A stretch of DNA of 64,000 nt from the NCBI RefSeq assembly GCF_007655135.1, contig NC_045132.1, positions 19,096,034 through 19,160,033 of the forward strand, in the 5' to 3' direction. A program made the position numbers and the translations under genes. The notes beneath the pieces were generated by a model. The model was not told the DNA's origin. It saw nothing but the letters and a program-made list of their open reading frames with translations, and searched no databases. Numbering within the stretch: position 1 is the first letter of the stretch; each line of letters opens with the position of its first letter. This DNA comes from Punica granatum (taxonomy: Eukaryota > Streptophyta > Magnoliopsida > Myrtales > Lythraceae). Of this stretch, positions 23,670-35,405 are shown piece after piece.

Positions 23670-24250
23670 GTTGGTGGTGGAGAATTTGATCTCGGCCACC
23701 ACCGCTTTAGACGAGGTCGTCAGCGCCCTATGCCCATCAGCAATCTTGCTTGTGGCAATAGTGGCGGGGATTAGAGCCCTCGAACACCCTGATCTCCCCA
23801 TTCTCTCTCTTATCTTCTCTCTCTCTTCTCATCGTTCTCTCTCTAAAAGAGGATGGGGAGATCAGGGATGTGGAGCTTCAATCCCAACTACCATCGCCAC
23901 AAGCGAGGACGCCTCCAACTCCCGAGGCTGCCAGCGACCACGCCGACAGCGATGCTCGGTCCCCTCAGTCGCCCGCCCAATCTCTCTCTATTGTTCTCTT
24001 TGTGTAGGTTCCCAAATGGGACCATTTTGCAATTAAGAAATACTTTGGGGTCATCACTGCAAATTAAGAAAAATGGGCTGCTGATTGAGTGAATTAGCTG
24101 AAAAAGAAGTATGTTTTCAATTACTTAATCATTAAGTTTTTTTTACTTAATCGATCAGTTAAGTCATTTTTTTTTCTGTTAAACAATTAATGAATTGTAT
24201 TAAATGCCGAAAAACTAATTTAAGTACTTATTGTAATCCAACACAACCTT
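23670..24250. mobile_element. Element end with GC-rich island (copy 2)
   Basis: A GC-rich island (about 23690-23990: ggccaccaccgc, gaggtcgtcagcgcc) is followed by an AT-rich end, with ACTTAATCATTAAG and the terminus ATTGTAATCCAACACA near 24230-24250. In reverse this matches the left end at 14068. A minus-strand TGGTATCAGAA lies just to the left at 23512-23522. Confidence 0.45.
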
Positions 24251-24554
24251 GGCCTGAGCACTCGAGTGTACTTTTTTTTTTATTTGTTACAAGAGAGACT
24301 CATGAGCCTAATATAGCGTTCAAATATACCTTTTCTTTTGACGTGTACTTCCCTACTTTGTATATTTACTCCATTTTCTCTTATTAGACATTTTTACGTT
24401 CGTTTTTTCCCCTCGAATAAACTTTCCATTCCATAGAAGCATACTTGGATATATATGTAGTAGTCCATCAATATTTTCTCTCTAGGGAGATAACTACCAT
24501 TGCAAACTGCTCGGAGAAAAAGAAATATGTTAGTATGTCAAAATATGTGACTAA

Positions 24555-24590
24555 CTAGCCTTTTTGCCCTGCGATGCACTAGTTATTTGT
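24555..24590 (-). mobile_element. Helitron-like 3' terminus
   Basis: On the minus strand: GTGCATCGCAGGGC, then AAAAAGG, ending CTAG followed by T. This resembles the plant Helitron 3' end (GTGCAnnGCAC hairpin, then CTRR, insertion before T), with a decayed hairpin. The 5' TC end was not identified. Confidence 0.45.
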
Positions 24591-25185
24591 TTAGAGTGGT
24601 TATTTTTAGATGAATTTTAAAAAATTTTGACATCATAATTGAAATTTTAATTTCATTAAGTTATATATATTCTTAAACTGAAAGCATTCAAATATTAGTG
24701 TATACAAAAACAAATTCAGAATAATTGGAAATGAATTACAATACGAACTATGGATGAAGAAAATGATATTACTCAAAAAAAATATTATATTTTCTTAAAT
24801 ATCAAATTCTAAAATATTCTAATAGATGACCTCCATGTATTTTGTAAAAAAAAAAAAGAAGTGCAAATTATCTATTTTTAATAATTTTTAAATGGACTTA
24901 TCTATTACTATTTCAAAGTGTTCCATATTTAAACATACTTATTGCATATAGTAAATTTTTCTTTTAGTTAGTAATTATGTCTAAAAGTTTTTTTATGTAT
25001 ATTTATTTTAAGCAATTGTACTTTTATAAATAAATTTTGAGATTATATATTTTAAATCAAGAATATAATAAAATTATTAAGTATTTAAAAATTTGTATGC
25101 TTTTACTAATTTAGTCTTGATTGTGTATACAATTATAATTGTTAATCTAGATATTTACCTTTATGACCTTATACTATATATAAAA

Positions 25186-25415
25186 GGGTTTTATTGCACT
25201 ATATAGCCTAACGTTGACATATATTCTTAGATCTATCCCAATGTTCTTTTTTTGCCTGAGATATCCCAACATTGCTATTTTTGGTACACTAACTATCCTC
25301 TGGGGCTAGATGGTGACATCAAATTAGCAACGTTGTGATACCTCAGGCAAAAAATCGACGTTGTGATAGATCTAAAAATATCTGTCAACGTTAGGCTGTA
25401 TGGTGCAATATACCC
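25186..25415. mobile_element. MULE-type MITE with perfect 9-bp target duplication
   Basis: 230 bp with inverted arms of about 90 bp (GGGTTTTATTGCAC... against GGGTATATTGCACC...). The arms share GCCTAACGTTGACA, TTAGATCTATC and TTTTTTGCCTGAG. Both sides carry TATATAAAA (25177-25185 and 25416-25424). A 9-bp duplication is typical of Mutator-like elements. It has no coding capacity. Confidence 0.85.
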
Positions 25416-26084
25416 TATATAAAATTACTTTTCTAACTCTATTTTTTTTATAGGGGATACAACTTTATATATCTATATATAGTGCAGGGTATTTTCTTTC
25501 ATTTGACCATATTGATGCCCGCTCTAATTAGCAGATTTCGAATTGTTAGCTTCTCCGATTCCATAAAAGAGATAGCAACTTTGATGTGCCTTTGAGATCA
25601 AAATTTTCCAGTAACAATTAGCTCTGGATCATTCGTTCTCATTAACTTGACCATTGGCGCACCGGCTAATTAACTGTGACTGATTGATCTCAAAACACAT
25701 GAAATTCTGTTTTCTCTATTATGGGGTCATTGAAAGCTCAGGATTCGAAATCTATTTGTTGTGCAATTCGAATGTGGGACATGCGAGAACCCTATCGCCT
25801 GTTTACTGATCGTTTTTGTTTCAGTTTTGGCGAATTATCATGTTTCCGAGAGTGGATAGGGATATGAAATCATCTACAAAGCTAAAAAAATTAACTGGAA
25901 GGAAGTTGGAAATGTCACATGTTTTCCCGTTGACTGATAGTTTTGATACTTGATATGTACCTTATATATATAACGTAACGAACAGTCTCTCTGCCTCTTT
26001 TTTCCAATTAATTATATGGCCTTTATTAAGAGAAGGTGTATAAATTATACAAAACACCCAACGAAGAGGTTCTATATGTACATA
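25416..26084. other. Intergenic, no gene seen
   Basis: A less AT-rich patch at 25540-25900 has no open frame of note or known motif. Confidence 0.6.
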
Positions 26085-26265
26085 TCTTTTTTTGGTCAGA
26101 TCAAGTAGGTCAACGGATTCCAACAAATCCATATTCAAGTCAGGTCGGTCCACTATAAATTAAAACTCTCATAATTATGAATTTTCTTCATTTTCGATAT
26201 TTGAATGCGAGACTTTACTTAAGAGAAAAAATGTGTCGAATTGCCCGAACAAGCACATCTTTTTT
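26085..26265 (-). mobile_element. SINE family B copy
   Basis: In reverse it shares the TTAAGTAAAGTCTCGCATTCA block and GAAGAAAATTCATAATTATG with the copy at 34550, followed by the GGACCGACCTGACTTGAAT 3' part. Confidence 0.6.
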
Positions 26266-26640
26266 AGTTTTATGTATTTATAATATATGTATGTAGGTAG
26301 GTCCGTGTGTTATATATGTATTTTGACCCAATCCATATGATGGACCTCCTCTGATTAATACCCTTTACTATAAGGGCATGGGCATCTTAAGTTCATATAT
26401 TAACAAATTGTGGTCGCTGAAATTTGTAAAGTCACCCCTCCAATATTACCGGGAAAATAACAGTGTCTTAAATGATTGTTTTTTTTTTGGCCCCATCTTT
26501 AATGTCAGATGCAGCAAAATATCAATAAAAAAAGTTTCGTACAATCATTGAAGAAATCATCACTATCTATCAAATGATTTATTCATCACGAATATATACA
26601 CACACAGACACACACACTCGTATATCAGTGAATGAATAAG

Positions 26641-26882
26641 GGCCGTTTGGATTCAGAGTTGAAGTTACTTTGATTTTGATTTTGATTTTGATTGTGGAAA
26701 TTGACAAATGAGATATGATTATAAATTTGACTTGGGAAATGTGTGTTTTTGTTGTGTAGTGTGTTGAGTTAAAGTTAAAGTTAAAATTTTTAAATTGAGA
26801 AATATGTATTTTTGTTGTGTAGTGTGTTGAGTTAAAGTTAAAGTTAAAGTTAAAATCAGGATTCTTTGAATCCAAACGGGGC
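26641..26882. mobile_element. Tourist-like MITE, copy with internal tandem duplication
   Basis: Ends GGGCCGTTTGGATTC and, in reverse, GCCCCGTTTGGATTC. The interior holds TTTGATTTTGATTTTGAT and two tandem copies of TTTTTGTTGTGTAGTGTG with a following GTTAAAG run (about 26745-26800 and 26810-26865). It is the same family as 63385-63563. Confidence 0.7.
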
Positions 26883-28194
26883 GAGTCTAGGAAGTTATTC
26901 GAAACAGAGAGATGCTAAAAACCTCCGAATTCAGCAGTGCTGAATCTCTCTCATAGGGCAATCGTAATTACATTGAAAACTAGGGACAGTTTTCAAACAA
27001 GATAGGGTAGGAGGTTTTTCTTCCGAAAACTTTCGGAGGAAAAACAATTTCTCTTCGAAATAGTCTACATAATTTACTCAAGATTAGGATAATTTACTGA
27101 ACTCATATATGATTTACTCAACATGTTGGTAACTTATTTGACCAAATGGCCATAGTCAAATATAGACGGATGAAGATTATTCTCGAACTGATACTTTGCT
27201 TAAAACTTAAATAAGTGATCTATCTTTGTCATCGGCCCCGCTTTCAACCAAAAAAAAAAAAATAGGTGATCTATCGATCTATTCTTTTTAAGTCGAACCA
27301 ACATTTGATCTCGGACATTTTTAACATTGTACTTCCAACTTAACCCTTTTGTTTTGGTTTCATAATCTAGCTACTATTCTTCTTATTAAGCTATTTTACA
27401 ACTGTTATCTTTCATTATTGATGCATGCTGCAAGAAACATTTTTCTCTCTTACTTCTGGGTGTTATCTTTAAGATCTGCAATTTGCTGGGTGAAAGGGGG
27501 AGAAAATTAATTCACATATATAATATTTAGGGAAAACATGCATTTGACCCAATAACTTTGCTTACTTTCCTATTATAGAACATTTCTTTTTTCTTTCCAT
27601 TTGCACCATATATAACTTTCTATTTTCATCCTCTTAACCAGTATTCTACTAGAGAAAATTCAAGTTTGGGTCCTCAACTTTAGTTATTTTCAATTTCATC
27701 CGAATACGATCTCTCTCTGTATTTTTTTCCCTTTTTAACTCATATTAAGGGAATTATGCTCTTTGTTCCCTTTAATTTACATATTAGTTTTTTTTTTCTC
27801 AAAACCAGTAGCAATAGTATTTTTAAATAAAAAAATTTTAAAATTTTAAATTTAAATTAAAATGCACTAAGCCTAGAAATGGAGGCGGAGCAATGGGAGT
27901 ATAACAATGAATGAGGCCATTAGCGACTTTTCACTTGGTCCTCATATCTCGTCTCGAAGAAAAGAGTTGGGGGATAAATCGGTGTGGTGACTGATTGCTG
28001 ACCGGAGCATTAATCGATCATAGTGGTGGGGACCTGAAGCAGGCACCGGTCAAGGAAAGGGTTGGCTAGGGCTCGATGTCAGCCAAAGTCATCAGTGACC
28101 TTGCTCAAAGCAATGCTATTCAAGGGTCAATATTAGCCACCAATGATCTAGGCGAGGTTATTAGGAGCTCAATAAGGTGGTGCTAGCCACCATT
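26883..28194. other. Intergenic with GC-rich island
   Basis: 26883-27880 holds nothing recognised. 27890-28190 is a GC-rich island with phrases (aggcaccggtca, gtcatcagtgacc) like those at 14340, 19930 and 23690, and it abuts the SINE at 28195. Confidence 0.55.
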
Positions 28195-28380
28195 TTTATT
28201 TTTTTTGCTAACCGTGCGTGTCCGGGCTTTGCCCGACTAATCCCCGAGACTCCGTGAACCCCCGGCGGTGCACGGAACGGGTAATCACGCCAAAAGCGTT
28301 CTGATGGCTCCAAGGGGTTTCAAACCTGAGATCGGTGGATGCCTAAACTTCTCCTTACCACTAGACCAAACTCCTTGGAG
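28195..28380 (-). mobile_element. SINE family D (tRNA-derived)
   Basis: Minus orientation: GGTCTAGTGGTAAGGAG (A box), CAGGTTTGAAACCCC (B box), GCCATCAGAACGC, CCCGTTCCGTGCACCGCC, a GC-rich body with GGGCAAAGCCCGG, and an A-rich tail (T-rich on the plus strand near 28195-28208). Box spacing and tail fit plant Au/p-type SINEs. It was found once. Confidence 0.75.
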
Positions 28381-29110
28381 TTAAATGAAAGAGAGGAAGG
28401 ACAGATCTGGGAATGGATTGGAGCAATTGGCCATGTTGTCATGTGCGAGGCGTTGACGAACTTTGCCAGGGTGGTGGCGGCTAGTTTGCTACACTTGGAT
28501 ATTATTGAAAAAAAAAAAGAGGGTCCTATGACTAAATTGAAAGGTAGATTCTTCAATAAAATCCAAACTTGTGCTTCATGATGGAACATTAATTTCAGCT
28601 TTTAGATCCCACCAACTTTTAATCCCATCCGTCCATTATTTACATATTTAGCCCCCAGTATTTCTAGTTCTTCATATTTTTATTTCACAATTTTCGCCGA
28701 CAATACTATATTATTTTTTTTCCGAATCTCCCCGCCACATGTACCAATCATATTCTGCCACATCACCCATCATTGTCACGTCACCGAACCGGACCTTAAA
28801 AATCAATTTTTAAAGAAAATCAGTCTAATATAAGCTTGACACATCATCAACATGTAAGCGCGTTTTAATTTATGGACACGTCAAAGACAAGCCATTGACA
28901 AATAAGCGATCATCTAATTTCATTGTACTTTACATGTGGCCTGATGGATTTATAATGCTATTAAAATATGTACGTGCCAAAATGTTATCTTTAATATTAA
29001 AAGGACTAGAAAAAATTAGCGTCCCACCATGGAACATAATTTAGCATTTCATTGTAGAATTTACCAAGATGAAACTAAACAAAGGAAAAGGAAAGGGTAA
29101 ATGTCTAGAA
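28381..29110. other. Intergenic, no gene seen
   Basis: Two opposite 80-90-codon frames overlap at 28320-28589 within and beside the SINE; neither has a recognisable domain. Confidence 0.55.
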
Positions 29111-29140
29111 AAATCACAAACTTTGCATTTTTTACGTTCT

Positions 29141-29262
29141 ATCACAAACTATATTTTTTTGCTAATAAATACACGAACTTTAAATTTCTTTTACGTTTTT
29201 ATCACAAACTATTTGTTTTGGCTAAGAAATATACGAACTTTCATTTTTTCAAATCATTTAGC
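29141..29262 (+). repeat. Two tandem units of about 60 bp
   Basis: Each unit begins ATCACAAACTAT, continues TTTTGGCTAA-AAATA-ACGAACTTT and a T-rich part. A third partial unit precedes at 29111. Overlapping open frames here are repeat-born, not genes. Confidence 0.65.
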
Positions 29263-29935
29263 ATCCGTCTAAATTATTGTCAGTTTTGCTGATGTGGCCG
29301 TTAACAGATGGCACGTGGTAAATAATCACTGATAATGATTAATGTGGCGAGCCACGTTATCAAAAAATATTTTTTAAAAATTTAAACTTAGATAGTCGGG
29401 GGCAGGGAGGTAGGCGACAGCCTCCATAACTATCGCCTATGAAACTTCATCGGAGAAACCATTAAACTCATTGTGTGCGATCCAAGCACGGAGGTCTCAC
29501 CTATATAGTTGACCTTTTTTATATCAAAAATATATAGGTTCCCTTTATAAGTACAGCACCAGTATATCAAAGAAATTTTTGAATGGTATTATTAATTAAA
29601 AAAAGAAATAAACAAAACCTTACCAGAAGGACTTTTAGCAAGGAGAAGACCAAAAATTAAGGCACAGGACAAGGCGTTATTGCATTATTTATTTAATTAT
29701 TTATTCTTTTTTTAATGGATGGCATTATTGCATTAGATAGCGTGAAGCAATATGTCCTATGAACTTGATTAGCTTGATATATAACAAATAATCGATCTGA
29801 AATTTAATTATATCATCTTATATCTTTCTTTTTTTTGGGTATGAATGGAGGATGCTTTTATTAAAACATAGGAAAACATTATAAGGACAGCCGGTGGGCA
29901 CTGGGCAGATTGTAGAAGATCTGCCAGACCTTATT

Positions 29936-30245
29936 GCTCTGTTTGGTTTTACAATCATGTTTTTAAAATTTTAACTCTAATTTTAACTCTACTCACTACG
30001 TAATAAAAATTAACAACCCAATTATTACTTTTTTCTTTTTCTTCAATTTTTTAACCATTCAATTCAATTTTTAATATTAAATTCTCTCAACTATCTATTT
30101 TTTTTTCACAATTCAACAATACAATCATTATTTTTTTCAACTATTCATTACTTTTTCTCATAATTCAACAACACAATCATTACAACTCAATTAAAATCAA
30201 AACTCAATTCTACTTAACTTTAAAATCAAATACACCAATATATCT
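29936..30245. mobile_element. Related MITE-like element
   Basis: Begins GCTCTGTTTGGTTTTACA and ends TTTAAAATCAAATACACC. The termini and AACTC/AATTTT interior are like the Tourist-type family at 63385, in opposite sense. Internal phrase ACAACACAATCATTA recurs. Less certain than the other two copies. Confidence 0.45.
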
Positions 30246-30729
30246 TTTATTCATAAAATGATATATGTCATTATCAATTAATGAGGCTTTATATATTCAC
30301 AATCTGTGTGGTGCTGATGTAAATCGATCTTTGTGCGGGAAGGAGAGATGTAATATGGACCAATATAGTTTTTCGTTTTATGCAAGTTGTGTATTATTCC
30401 AGCAAAAAAAGATATGTATGGTGCTGATAGGCAATCTCAGGAGAGGAAATAACCCTTCTCCGAGAGGATACAAGCCGCCACTAGCTCATTGGTCTATTAT
30501 TTTCTCAAGTAATCCACTTATAATAAGATAAGACAACAAGACAACGAATTAATTACTTTTTTTTTAACAATGGAGACTTTCTTACACGAAAATAGAAATA
30601 AAGGACACGGTTAGTTTTGTTGACGAAAATCAATCTTAAAACCTTTTGATTTCTAAGCCGCGAGCATAGTCAGTGCATTACATTTGATTTTTAATTATTT
30701 ACATATTTTTAGATGAACCATTGGTATAT

Positions 30730-30895
30730 GGGAGTCTAATAGGCCTCGACTAATTCAAATTTGAATCGGATTGGCCCACTATTAAAGAGATAAATCTCTT
30801 CCAAGTTTTCAACCATTGATTTTCTCCATTTATAAGACTCATACTTGAAATCTTACTTAAGAAAACAAACATGAATCAATTGAATCAATCTACAA
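30730..30895 (-). mobile_element. SINE family B copy
   Basis: In reverse: TTGATTCAATTGATTCATG, TTAAGTAAGATTTCAAGTAT, GGAGAAAATCAATGGTTGAA, then AGAGATTTATCTC and GGGCCAATCCGATTCAAAT. This is the same block order as other members. Confidence 0.6.
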
Positions 30896-31120
30896 TCATT
30901 AATTAGTTACACAATTTAGTGCCCATATGTACTCCCTACTGAAGAAGCACCCTTTTCCCAATAGTCCCAATAGGCTATATACGTCCCAATAAAACCGTCC
31001 CATTCATGATACATTAAATCTGGGACATTGGATATATATTGGTAAGAACCAAGCTAAAGAATATAGTGGTCATGTAGGAATTTGCACTTACAAATTGTTT
31101 TTTCTTAGCTCATCCATCAT

Positions 31121-31431
31121 CAAATATTTTTTTTGCTGAATGAAGGCTGGGATGGGGAGACCAGCGTAGCAACTTCCCTCTAAAGACCAGAGGAGCTCTA
31201 CAGCCGTTATGGAATGTTCCATTCGCCTGAATGGGTAAAGGGCTCGATAGGACATCACCCCACCTAAGTTATCATGACCACACCAAAGCGCACAGTGGAT
31301 CAGAACAGTTCACATAGAGTTGAGGACAAGGGTCTACTGACACAAGCGCTTTCGTGTTTAAGTCGAGTTTCGACCCTTTGACATTCCCTTTGGAAGACCA
31401 AGCCCGTTCCACTGGGTTACCACCTTGGTGG
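31121..31431 (-). mobile_element. SINE family C, copy 2
   Basis: Minus orientation. It starts CCAAGGTGGTAACCCAGTGG and ends GCCTTCATTCAGC followed by a run of A on the minus strand. The partner is at 1715-2013. The tail GCCTT.ATTCAGC also closes the LINE remnant at 15510-15525. Confidence 0.75.
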
Positions 31432-31655
31432 TATCCATCATCATATATTGTTAAAACGGAAATAGTATACTATCTCTTACAGAATCCAAAAACACGAGCC
31501 ATTTATCATGTGTCTCCAGAAAAGATAATGAACCTCGTAGCAAATCCTTATCAGAGATTGACTGTCTCTTCACCATAATAACGCGTGCTTCGCGCCACCT
31601 AACAGTACTTTCTTATACATAGAAAGCCCAACCGAGGCTATAGGAGTCGGAAAGC

Positions 31656-31689
<34 letters not shown>

Positions 31690-33904
31690 GTGTGTGTGTG
31701 TGTATAACATATGGGATGACAAAAGAGTACATAGCTTTTATCATGAAAATGGATTGGTAAGCAAGAATATGCGTACAAGAATCGCAATTTTCTCTTTCGA
31801 CTCTTAAAACGGTTGGAATTGAGTATTCCTCATACAAGAATTTTATTAGTGCCCATTGCTTTCCTCTCTGTTGTCCAATCTATCACTGTGAATTAATTAG
31901 TGGCGCGACCTATCACTAAACAACCCTAATTTAAATATCCCAGGTCTCCGTTCCGTGGAAATCCAACCTACTTTTTGTATATATCCAGTTGGTCCATCGG
32001 TCGACTGGCACGTAGTTGCCCTGCAGCCACATCAAAACTCATCAGCCTACATTTATGCAAATGGGCTCTGCTAGGAAAATGTTCCATTAATTGTCGATCG
32101 CGATTGGCGCTACAATGCCAAGATAAATTTGCTTATCACATTGCTTGCAATCTAAAGTATGTAATAATCATATATAAGATCTGTTTTTCACCACTTGGTT
32201 GTCTTACTATATATATTAGTCCTACCGCACATGCGACTTTTAGGTTATTGTGTGAAATTAATATTTATCCGACAAGCATTTTGGCTGAAATTTAGAAGTT
32301 AAATTTAATAGTCTCCCATAGCAGAATATTGACTAGATTTGTGATTTATGGATATGTCCGATGTCTATTCTAAGTTATAGAGTGAGTGTGACATGGGCGT
32401 TTCCAAAACATATAAGTGAGAAAACCTACCACATTGTGCTCATAATAGTACTTTCTGATCCACGAAAAAGACCCTAATTTTTATGTGCGCACCTTGCTCT
32501 CACCTAAACTATTAACACCGAAAGTGGCTCTTAAATAGTCAATTGCAAAAAAAAAAAAACCCTGATTGCAGGATAATGTGGCCGATTTCTTGATGTCAAA
32601 TTTCCACAAATATACATACGTTGTATGGTTTTATATTATTCGTGCACCATGGTTAGTTTTTTGAGTCTTCATGCATCATGTATTTTTTGCCCAGAGACTT
32701 TCCCAGACCCGATAATGAGATAAAATTTGTTAAAAGCCAATGGCTACTAGGAATAGGACCTGTACCTATGGCTGTTGGGTGCGTCGTTAGCCGACGAGAG
32801 TTTTCCTGAAATGCATCTCATAGCCATTTTGTTCATACTCTTTCGCATAGTACTATTCGGTTTGGTGGGCAGAAAGCATTTGTTCTACCAAGTTTAGACT
32901 CTCAAAAAAAAAAATGATTCATGACAGTACTGTGGGTCATTTTTCATATCCCTTCTATGAAGGATACCTTTGGTCAAATTGATCATATCAAATTCCTCAT
33001 CACACGGATTCTGCCCTTGATCCATAAGCCAAGGGAACTGCTGGATTCGTCATGCCATACAAAATGGCATGCATCTCGATCCCTGCGCAAGATCTTTCCT
33101 AGTTGTTCATTTATATGTGCCAGGTGACAGATTATGAGATCATGATGAATATTTATTCCGTTGCATGCGTGGTTTTTGCTTTCCAAATGATCATCTGGTC
33201 AGTTGACAAGCAACCATTAGAATTTACTGTTTTTGGATCATCCCTAGAGGCGACGTTGTCCACATCGAGAAATCAATCACAGATTCATGCACGGGAATTA
33301 AATGAAAATTAAGTATGGGGACTGGATTAAGAGGATGTGTGGATCTCATTGATCAAGCATGCAACTACTTGATGAATCCTCATGAAATTTTGTGTTTTAT
33401 TGTTCTCTCTGTCTCTCTCTGTCTCTCTCTCTCAAGCTTATCTGTGGTTGACTGCTTGATGAGGCACGTGCTTCTCGTGCGTGCTTCGTCAGTAGGCCAC
33501 TTCTAATCCCCAACGAAAGAAAGATAGTTGAAACTTCCATAATCTGTACTTACACATCAATATACGAGAATATATCTATAGGAATCGGAAAAGAACAGCT
33601 CTATAATTTTGTCAGCATAATAGACGTAGGCATTAACGGCATTAATTTTTTTTCAGCTGTAATTAAAATGCTTATTTAGAATTTAAAAAAACCAGCAGAA
33701 GTCCAATAAGTTTGTCCAGATTTTCATATGTTTCAGTTTGGCTAAATCAGTCCTAAAACATTTAGTTGCTTATACACATCTAGATCAAACCGTGACTAAC
33801 TGTAAATTATAGATAAAATGATGGTAAACCTCTTTTATTAATATGTATGATACACTAAATCATAGGAGTTTGGCAGGAGCTCGGCAGGAGCTTGCAGAAC
33901 TACT
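31432..33904. other. Intergenic, no supported gene
   Basis: Several 60-106-codon frames (for example 31975-32295) have no domains. 32920-33300 is less AT-rich and could be a decayed gene or element. A short CT run lies near 33403-33433. Confidence 0.55.
31656..31703. repeat. Compound (AT)n(GTAT)n(GT)n microsatellite
   Basis: An AT run grades into TATG and then TG repeats. Confidence 0.95.
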
Positions 33905-34550
33905 ACCAGGCCAGACATATGCTATCAGTCAGTTTGATAGGTCAGTTCATGCATGCTTCACGCACGACTCAATTGCAAGTAGCTGAGCACATCCTTTGAT
34001 ATCTGCATGGCACCCACACCGATGGCCTTACAGCCTTATCATTCGTCCGTCCACCGATCTTTAGATCACTGTGTATGCAAATGCTGATTGGACTGGAAGT
34101 CCGAATAGTTAACGCGATATTAGTTGGCCCGCATCTCATTTCTTGGCACTCCAAGAAACAACCCATAGTATTTAGAAGCTCTACCGGGGCTGGATATCGT
34201 GCCTCATCTTATTCAGTTACAGAGACCCTATGGTTATGACAACTGATCTCAGACACTGAGCTCCACTCACAGAGACTTATCACTGCATGTTCTAATAATC
34301 TCAGTGCCACCTATCTAGCAGCTAATCTCGTTCAGCACGACCATCAAGCATATTGATGTGGACTATCATTTTATACAAGAATGACCTAATCGAGCTAGTG
34401 GACTTGTCAGATATGTACACACATCATCTTATCCTACGACTATTCACGTGAAAAATGTTTTTGTCTCTATTTTTCGACCACACTGCTCCAATCTATCGAC
34501 GTCTACTCTCTCAATAGATTGAGAGGGCATATTAGAATATATTATTTTTT
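33905..34550 (+). pseudogene. Copia fragment: RNase H region and start of LTR
   Basis: Plus-strand frames with shifts show the RT end (QFMHA-like, LQVAEHIL.YLHGT), a D-A-x-W-like block, LISWHSKKQPIVFRSST then YRA (the SSxEAEYRA box, Glu lost), and HIDVDYHFIQ. A LTR begins near TTAGAATATATTA (34532) and is interrupted by the SINE at 34550. Confidence 0.7.
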
Positions 34551-34731
34551 ATGGTGTGAATTCTGATATCTGGAAATCCAATTGGATCCCGATTAATCTA
34601 GTCGAGCCAGTCCGACCCATTAAGGGGTAAAGCTCTTCCAGTGTGGATTTTCTTCATTCACAAAAACTCGAACTCGAGACTTTACTTAAGCGGAACAAAC
34701 GCCGAACCGCTTGAACCAACCTACTTTGGCT
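34550..34731 (-). mobile_element. SINE family B, full copy with 16-bp target duplication, nested in a Copia LTR
   Basis: Flanked on both sides by AGAATATATTATTTTT (34534-34549 and 34732-34747), so the insertion is exactly 182 bp. On the minus strand it begins AGCCAAAGTAGGTTGGTTCA and has a B-box-like GAGTTCGAGTTTTTG, then GAAGAAAATCC, GAGCTTTAC, and ends near TTTCCAGATATCAG. The duplicated bases are the start of an LTR of a Copia fragment, so the SINE inserted after the Copia. Confidence 0.9.
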
Positions 34732-34862
34732 AGAATATATTATTTTTATATATTATAATGTGGCCAGAGTTTGTAATTTCCTGTAATATAATAGTGCTAT
34801 ATATACAAGCCATGGCTGCCTACAATATGTGTTAAGCCACTTCTTTCAACATTCTTGTCACT
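34732..34862 (+). repeat. Copia LTR remainder (3' part) after the SINE
   Basis: Continues the LTR started before the SINE: ATATATTATAATGTGG, GTAATATAATAGTGCTATATA (TATA-like), then to about CATTCTTGTCA. This small LTR would close the fragment at 33905. Confidence 0.55.
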
Positions 34863-35229
34863 GATCGTACGATTGTAATGCAAAGATATGATTTTTTGGG
34901 TGTCAAGGTCAAGGTTTTTGGGGTTCTAACGCAGTCTGATCCATTTCCCAGATCGACCGAAGCAGATCATCTACGTTGGATCTGTTGCATTCGTGGGCAT
35001 TACACAGTCTTCCAACAAGATTTGAATGGAGCACCTCATGGAGAGCACCAATCTTCCTTACCACAATTACCTGTATCTTGTTCTATTATTGTTCTAACCT
35101 GCGATCGATGTTCTTCATTAATTAGAAAACCAGGTGCAAGTACACTGGCATGGTGTGGATGTATAAAAAATTAATAAAAAATTAATTTATTTCAATGTCT
35201 ACAAAAAAAATTCACAAGGTAGGTAGGTA
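34863..35229. other. Unrecognised 98-codon plus frame
   Basis: Frame 34878-35174 starts MQRYDFLGVKVKVFGVLTQS and is cysteine-bearing with no recognised domain. It follows the small Copia LTR directly, so captured or 3'-flanking sequence is possible. Not called as a gene. Confidence 0.3.
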
Positions 35230-35405
35230 CATTTTATGAGTAGTTCACAAGGTCATAAATTCGAATCCCTCTTTGAGCTCGTAGCCCTTGGTGAGGACAC
35301 TCATACATGCGCTTGCATATGGACTTATCTGGATCCATGGGATTGTGAAGTGTTTATGGATTCAAAGAGAATAAACTCCTAGTTACCAAAATAAAAATAA
35401 AAAGA
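35230..35405 (+). mobile_element. SINE family A, copy 2
   Basis: Matches the copy at 4500-4681 over TGAGTAGTTC.CAAGGTC, ATTCGAATCCCTC (B box with one or two changes), GCTTGCATATGGA and GAATAAACTCCT.GTTACCAAAA. The tail is A-rich. Both copies are in plus orientation. Confidence 0.8.
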
